Under the pieces are notes generated by a model. It saw only the letters and a list, made by a program, of their open reading frames with translations. It ran no database searches and was not told the origin of the DNA. A stretch of DNA of 10,780 nt from Chloroflexota bacterium (GTDB lineage: Bacteria; Chloroflexota; Anaerolineae; Anaerolineales; UBA4823): assembly GCA_017860725.1 (NCBI GenBank), contig JAGDMX010000049.1, positions 1 through 10,780 on the forward strand, written 5' to 3'. The position numbers and the translations under genes are program-made. Below are positions 7,780 through 10,780 of this stretch, one piece after another; the first letter of the stretch is position 1; the number at the start of each line of letters is the position of its first letter.

Positions 7780-8604
7780 ATGAATTTGCAGTATATACTT
7801 TCGCGATTTGCGCGCCATTCGATGCCGGACTCGGCAGCGCGTTTTCTGTTGCGGCGTGGCTGGATTATTCGTCCGGGAATGGAGACAAGATATCCGGAAC
7901 AGGCACTGCAACGTTACCTGCAGCGACTGGGGGAACAACAGGTATCGGTGGCAGGAAAGCGCGTGTTGGTATTTGGCTACGGAGGTAATTTTGCTTTGGG
8001 CTGCGGGCTGCTACGGGCAGGGGCAGGCCATGTGGTACTTTCCGACAAGTTTGCCCCTCCCGATGAAGAAAATAACCGCAAGCTTTTACCGGACTATGCC
8101 GACTACCTGATCGACACGCCGGCAGGAATCAGGACACGACCGGAATATTTGACTTTATCGGACGATGATATTGTCGAGATGGCGGACTTGGGCAGCCTGC
8201 AGCCGGTTGATCTGGTGCTCAGCAACTCGGTTTACGAACATTTGAGCGATGTGGATCAGATCACAAAAGCTTTAGCGCGCCTGACAAAATCCGCCGGGGT
8301 GCAACTTCATTTTGTTGATCTGCGCGATCATTACTTTAAATTTCCATTCGAAATGTTAACTTATTCAGAGAAAACCTGGCGTAACTGGTTGAATCCGACC
8401 AGCAATCTGAATCGCAACCGCCTGCTGGATTATCAGAAAATATTTGAGCGCTATTTTAACCAGGTTGACATATCGGTTCTCGAGCGCGACCTGGAAAGCT
8501 ACCACAAAGTCGAGCACCGCATCCGCTCGGAGTTCCTGACCGGGAATCCCGAAATCGATTCTGTGACGTTAATTCAGGTTTTTGTTGCCAATCCTATCCA
8601 ATAA
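7780..8604 (+). CDS. Class I SAM-dependent methyltransferase
   Basis: The protein is 274 aa from the ATG at 7780. A basic N-terminal region of about 60 residues precedes the Rossmann core: KRVLVFGYGGNFALGCGLLRAGA (60-82) carries the SAM-binding motif I, in a GYGGN form of the usual GxGxG. VVLSDK (85-90) ends in the acidic residue expected to bind the ribose, and DLVLSNSVYEHLSDVD (144-159) is motif IV with the EHL signature common to Methyltransf_11/25-type enzymes. The region after 180 is unusually polar and aromatic (DHYFKFPFEMLTYSEKTWRNW), a segment known from methyltransferases in surface-polysaccharide loci. The likely role is methylating a sugar or another glycan component, but the acceptor is not visible. 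Its Shine-Dalgarno overlaps the GT4 stop, so the two are almost certainly co-transcribed. It appears to be the last gene of the upstream operon. Confidence 0.88.
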   Translation: MNLQYILSRFARHSMPDSAARFLLRRGWIIRPGMETRYPEQALQRYLQRLGEQQVSVAGKRVLVFGYGGNFALGCGLLRAGAGHVVLSDKFAPPDEENNRKLLPDYADYLIDTPAGIRTRPEYLTLSDDDIVEMADLGSLQPVDLVLSNSVYEHLSDVDQITKALARLTKSAGVQLHFVDLRDHYFKFPFEMLTYSEKTWRNWLNPTSNLNRNRLLDYQKIFERYFNQVDISVLERDLESYHKVEHRIRSEFLTGNPEIDSVTLIQVFVANPIQ

Positions 8605-8646
8605 TTAATTTTTGGATAATATAGCCGTGTATGGCTGATTTACCTC

Positions 8647-8674
8647 TTGACCTTTGCCTGTCTGGGGTTATAAT
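8647..8674 (+). promoter_or_regulatory. Sigma-70 type promoter for the regulator/epimerase operon
   Basis: TTGACC at 8647-8652 (five of six consensus bases) and a perfect TATAAT at 8669-8674 are separated by 16 bp. This is the best promoter match in the window, and it lies in its largest intergenic gap. Transcription would start near 8681 and leave a leader of about 63 nt before the ATG at 8744. Confidence 0.75.
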
Positions 8675-8688
8675 TCAACGGCTGAATT
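8672..8688. promoter_or_regulatory. Candidate operator: 17-bp dyad over the -10 element and start point
   Basis: AATTCA (8672-8677) and TGAATT (8683-8688) are perfect inverted half-sites with a 5-bp spacer. The dyad covers the last three bases of the -10 hexamer and is centred at 8680, next to the predicted transcription start. A dimeric winged-helix repressor bound here would block RNA polymerase. The gene just downstream encodes such a protein, so autoregulation is the natural reading. The dyad is seen; its role is inferred. Confidence 0.45.
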
Positions 8689-8743
8689 TTAGCTATGCTT
8701 TTATTTCTGTTCCCTATTGCGTGTTTTTTGACCGAGAATTGTG

Positions 8744-9262
8744 ATGGAAATCAGATCTGATATTGATCGCGAGATTATCCTGCTTGAGCAGATCGAGCAG
8801 GATCCGGATGTTACGCAAGCTTCTCTAGCTGCCCAATTGGGGGTAGCCGTGGGCACAGTGAACTGGCTACTCAGGCGCATGATCGAAAAGGGTTATGTCA
8901 AAATTAAGCGCGCCCAACGGCGAAAACTGAAGTACATAATCACCCCTGAGGGATTAGCCTTCCGGGCGCAACTTACGATGAACTACATTGACACTTCGAT
9001 GCGCTTGTACCGCAGGACGCGCCAGCATGTGGGTGAGCTGCTGGTAGAAGTCAAGAAAGCTGGCTATAACTCGGTAAGCATCGCCGGGGATGGAGATATT
9101 GCCGATATTATCCGCCTGACCTGCCTGGAGCAGGGTGTAGCTGTGTTGGATGGGCCTTTGGATCCTGCGACTCCTGCAGCCGGTGATGGTGTGCCGGTGA
9201 TCGAGGTATCTGGGACCAAACTTCATTTGAACATGCATCATCCAGCACGGGAGGAGCAGTGA
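8744..9262 (+). CDS. MarR-like winged-helix regulator with C-terminal putative ligand domain
   Basis: This is 172 aa from ATG 8744; a GTG directly before it at 8741 would add one residue. The only Shine-Dalgarno-like sequence is a weak GAGA at 8734-8737. Residues about 9-70 form a winged helix: EIILLEQIEQDP, the helix-turn-helix TQASLAAQLGVAVGTVNWLLRRM, then the wing EKGYVKIKRAQRRKLKYIITPEG. A helical linker rich in Arg and Tyr (about 72-107) follows. The C-terminal part contains VSIAGDGDIADIIRLTCLEQGVAVLDG (about 111-137), which looks like the glycine turn and first beta-alpha-beta of a Rossmann-like fold. Winged-helix proteins of this size are known beside exopolysaccharide genes (the EPS-associated MarR-type family). 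It has its own promoter with an overlapping dyad and lies 12 nt before an Fcl-type gene, so it probably controls sugar-nucleotide synthesis and export genes. Regulator class is fairly secure; ligand and target are inferred. Confidence 0.85.
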   Translation: MEIRSDIDREIILLEQIEQDPDVTQASLAAQLGVAVGTVNWLLRRMIEKGYVKIKRAQRRKLKYIITPEGLAFRAQLTMNYIDTSMRLYRRTRQHVGELLVEVKKAGYNSVSIAGDGDIADIIRLTCLEQGVAVLDGPLDPATPAAGDGVPVIEVSGTKLHLNMHHPAREEQ

Positions 9263-9267
9263 GGGAG
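9261..9267 (+). promoter_or_regulatory. Ribosome binding site for the epimerase gene
   Basis: GAGGGAG overlaps the stop codon of the regulator gene and ends 7 nt before the ATG at 9275. This is an efficient layout that ties translation of the two genes together. Confidence 0.7.
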
Positions 9268-9274
9268 CACAGTT

Positions 9275-10228
9275 ATGGAGATCAGTAATTATTGGAATGG
9301 GCGTAGGGTGTGTGTCACGGGGGGTGCGGGATTCTTGGGTTCCTTCCTGGTTGAAAAGCTGCGCCAGCATGGCGCCTCGGAAATCTTTGTGCCGACTATT
9401 GAAAACTACAACCTGGTTGAGCTGGACGAAATACGCCGCATGCTGAACGATGCTCGACCGGATACGATCATCCACCTGGCCGCCCTGGCGGGCGGCATTG
9501 GCGCCAACCGGTCACGCCCGGCTGATTTCTTCTACATCAACCTGATGATGGGCGTTCAACTGATGCATGAAGCCTGGAAATTCGGGGTTGAAAAATTCGT
9601 AGCCATCGGCACGATTTGCGCTTATCCTAAGTTCACTCCGCTGCCTTTCAAAGAAGAAAACCTGTGGGATGGCTACCCGGAGGAGACCAACGCGCCATAC
9701 GGTCTGGCCAAGAAAATGCTATTGGTGCAGGCTCAAGCCTACCGGGAGCAATACGGTTTTAATGCAATTTATCTGCTGCCGGTAAATTTATATGGGCCAC
9801 GCGATAATTTCAATTTGGTGACATCGCATGTCATCCCAGCCTTGATCCGCAAGTGCATCGAGGCGCAAACACGCGGGGATAAAGAGGTTATATTGTGGGG
9901 TGACGGATCACCGACCCGTGAGTTTCTATACGTGGAAGATGCTGCTGAAGGGATTACCCTGGCTGCCGAGCACTACAACGGGAGTGAGCCGGTGAACCTG
10001 GGCTCGGGTTATGAGATCAGCATCAAGGACCTTGCCGAATTAATTGCCAGACTGACCGGCTTTTCAGGCCGGCTGGTGTGGGATACCAGCAAGCCGAATG
10101 GGCAGCCGCGCCGGGCACTGGATGTATCCCGGGCAGAGCAGTTTTTCGGCTTTCGCGCTCGCATGCCTTTCGAGGAAGGACTGCGCCGCACGATTGAATG
10201 GTATCGACCGCGGGCTGCCCAGCCTTAG
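9275..10228 (+). CDS. fcl: GDP-L-fucose synthase-type NAD(P)-dependent epimerase/reductase
   Basis: This 317-aa extended SDR has the family's normal length. It begins with the dinucleotide-binding RVCVTGGAGFLGS (11-23), then HLAALAGGIGANRSRPADFFYINL (67-90), a segment characteristic of Fcl. The catalytic set known from E. coli GDP-fucose synthase is present: Y142 and K146 in NAPYGLAKKM, C115 in TICAYPKF, and H185 in TSHVIPALIRK. The active-site Ser is replaced by Thr (T113). NLYGPRDNF (171-179), WGDGSPTREFLYVEDAA and VNLGSGYEISIKDLA complete the match. The family converts GDP-4-keto-6-deoxy-D-mannose to GDP-L-fucose in the cytoplasm by epimerisation at C3 and C5 and NADPH reduction at C4. The partner GDP-mannose 4,6-dehydratase (Gmd) is not in the window. 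A related deoxysugar product is possible given the Thr variant. It is translated just after the regulator and 29 nt before an export permease. Confidence 0.88.
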   Translation: MEISNYWNGRRVCVTGGAGFLGSFLVEKLRQHGASEIFVPTIENYNLVELDEIRRMLNDARPDTIIHLAALAGGIGANRSRPADFFYINLMMGVQLMHEAWKFGVEKFVAIGTICAYPKFTPLPFKEENLWDGYPEETNAPYGLAKKMLLVQAQAYREQYGFNAIYLLPVNLYGPRDNFNLVTSHVIPALIRKCIEAQTRGDKEVILWGDGSPTREFLYVEDAAEGITLAAEHYNGSEPVNLGSGYEISIKDLAELIARLTGFSGRLVWDTSKPNGQPRRALDVSRAEQFFGFRARMPFEEGLRRTIEWYRPRAAQP

Positions 10229-10257
10229 CCCGGATACAGATCGGCCATCAGCGAGTT

Positions 10258-10780
10258 ATGACAGACACAACGCTTGCCCAAAGAACCAAGGACGACATCG
10301 TCTATATCAAGCCGCCACAGGGTTGGCTGGGATTGAATTTAAAGGACCTATGGTTGTACCGCGAGCTGGTTTATTTCCTGATCTGGCGGGATGTCAAAGT
10401 GCGCTACAAGCAGACGGCCTTGGGAGCCTCCTGGGCGATCATCCAACCTTTGATGACTATGGTGGTGTTTACAGTTTTGTTTGGGCGCATAGCTAAAATC
10501 CCGACGGAAGGACTGCCGTACCCTATATTTTCCTATACAGCCCTCCTTCCCTGGGGTTTATTCACCAAGGCGCTCTCGGATGCCGGGCGGTCGCTCATCC
10601 AGAACCGCAGCATGATTACCAAAGTGTATTTCCCCCGCCTGGTGATCCCGATTTCGTCGGTTGTCAGTGGCGTGGTGGACTTTGCCCTGGCGTTTACTAT
10701 CCTGGTCGGTATGATCATTTATTACAACAGTGATCTGGGCGGCAACTATAACATCACGCCAAACTTTGCGGTGTTGACCC
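10258..10780 (+). CDS. ABC-2 type polysaccharide export permease, Wzm/TagG family (3' truncated by window edge)
   Basis: The frame is open from the ATG at 10258 to the window end, giving 174 residues without a stop. The N-terminal cytoplasmic part reads VYIKPPQGWLGLNLKDLW (15-32), then YRELVYFLIWRDVKVRYKQTALGASWAIIQP (34-64). The latter is the conserved amphipathic/first-helix region of O-antigen and teichoic-acid ABC permeases. Helices follow at about 60-76, 88-104 and 133-154, with the family motif NRSMITKVYFPRLVIPIS (116-133). Wzm-type permeases pair with a Wzt ATPase to move a finished lipid-linked polysaccharide across the cytoplasmic membrane; the ATPase gene would be expected just beyond the right edge. 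There is no clear Shine-Dalgarno (only GCGAG at 10251-10255). Position 29 nt after the epimerase suggests the same operon as the regulator. Family is secure; the transported polymer is unknown. Confidence 0.93.
   Translation, partial: MTDTTLAQRTKDDIVYIKPPQGWLGLNLKDLWLYRELVYFLIWRDVKVRYKQTALGASWAIIQPLMTMVVFTVLFGRIAKIPTEGLPYPIFSYTALLPWGLFTKALSDAGRSLIQNRSMITKVYFPRLVIPISSVVSGVVDFALAFTILVGMIIYYNSDLGGNYNITPNFAVLT

Larger units (their letters stand above)
8605..8743 (+). other. 139-bp intergenic control region
   Basis: This is the longest gene-free stretch. The methyltransferase stop sits inside a 7-bp inverted repeat (TATCCAA 8595-8601, TTGGATA 8612-8618) that has no following T-run and is too AT-rich to be a good terminator. 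AGCC/GGCT at 8623-8636 is another weak hairpin. GGCTGATTT at 8633 and GGCTGAATTT at 8680 form a loose direct repeat around a strong promoter. The rest is a T-rich leader of about 60 nt before the regulator gene. Confidence 0.6.

Noticed and set aside
7276..7938. Long minus-strand open frame (220 aa) opposite the GT4 and methyltransferase genes
   Set aside because: It lies antisense to two genes with clear family motifs, crosses their junction, and its translation is Ser/Arg/Thr-rich with no domain. It is a codon-bias shadow.
8595..8618. Inverted repeat TATCCAA/TTGGATA around the methyltransferase stop as an intrinsic terminator
   Set aside because: The stem is only 7 bp and AT-rich, the loop is 10 nt, and no T-run follows the right arm.
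8954..9475. Minus-strand open frame (173 aa) across the regulator and epimerase genes
   Set aside because: It is antisense to the helical linker of the regulator and the Rossmann motif of the epimerase, and shows no recognisable motif or ribosome site.
10098..10496. Plus-strand 132-aa open frame over the epimerase end and permease start
   Set aside because: It is a different frame from both the Fcl-type gene and the ABC-2 permease, whose motifs are unambiguous.

Overview
The window is a plus-strand stretch of a bacterial surface-glycan (exopolysaccharide or O-antigen-like) gene cluster. It carries ten protein-coding genes, the first and last cut by the window edges. Composition is moderately GC-rich and TTG and GTG starts are used. 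The style of the proteins (GT4 enzymes opening with a 'YEFPPVGGGGG'-like segment, large GT-C-like membrane proteins, and a short winged-helix regulator beside an Fcl-type epimerase) reminds me of Chloroflexota, class Anaerolineae. That is an impression from protein style; no marker gene is present to prove it.

Left part (1-7771), glycan assembly: the C-terminal half of a GT4 glycosyltransferase; a 514-aa multi-pass membrane protein with a GT-C/GT39-like layout; a DPM1/GtrB-type GT2 enzyme with two C-terminal membrane helices; a GT4 enzyme whose second EX7E glutamate is replaced by Gln; a ~681-aa membrane protein with a C-terminal soluble domain; and a canonical GT4 enzyme. One reading is that the GT2 enzyme makes a polyprenyl-phosphate sugar on the cytoplasmic side and the GT-C-like proteins use it on the outer face. 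The GT4 enzymes would meanwhile extend a chain in the cytoplasm.

Middle (7780-8604): a class I SAM-dependent methyltransferase that starts 8 bases after the GT4 stop and has a clear Shine-Dalgarno, so it is probably the last gene of the left operon. A 139-bp intergenic region follows (8605-8743). It holds the best promoter in the window (TTGACC, 16 bp, TATAAT) and a 17-bp dyad over its -10 element and predicted start point.

Right part (8744-10780): this promoter should drive a MarR-like winged-helix regulator with an unusual C-terminal domain, a GDP-L-fucose-synthase-type epimerase/reductase, and the N-terminal 174 residues of an ABC-2 polysaccharide export permease (Wzm type) running off the right edge. 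The region therefore divides into a glycosyltransferase half and a regulated sugar-nucleotide and export half.

I saw no tRNA, rRNA, CRISPR array, transposase, insertion sequence or long repeat, and no clear intrinsic terminator. The only gene-free stretches are under 150 bp. The observations most worth following are the regulator with its putative operator and the lipid-linked-sugar/GT-C module; I found no clear sign of a wholly new type of system.
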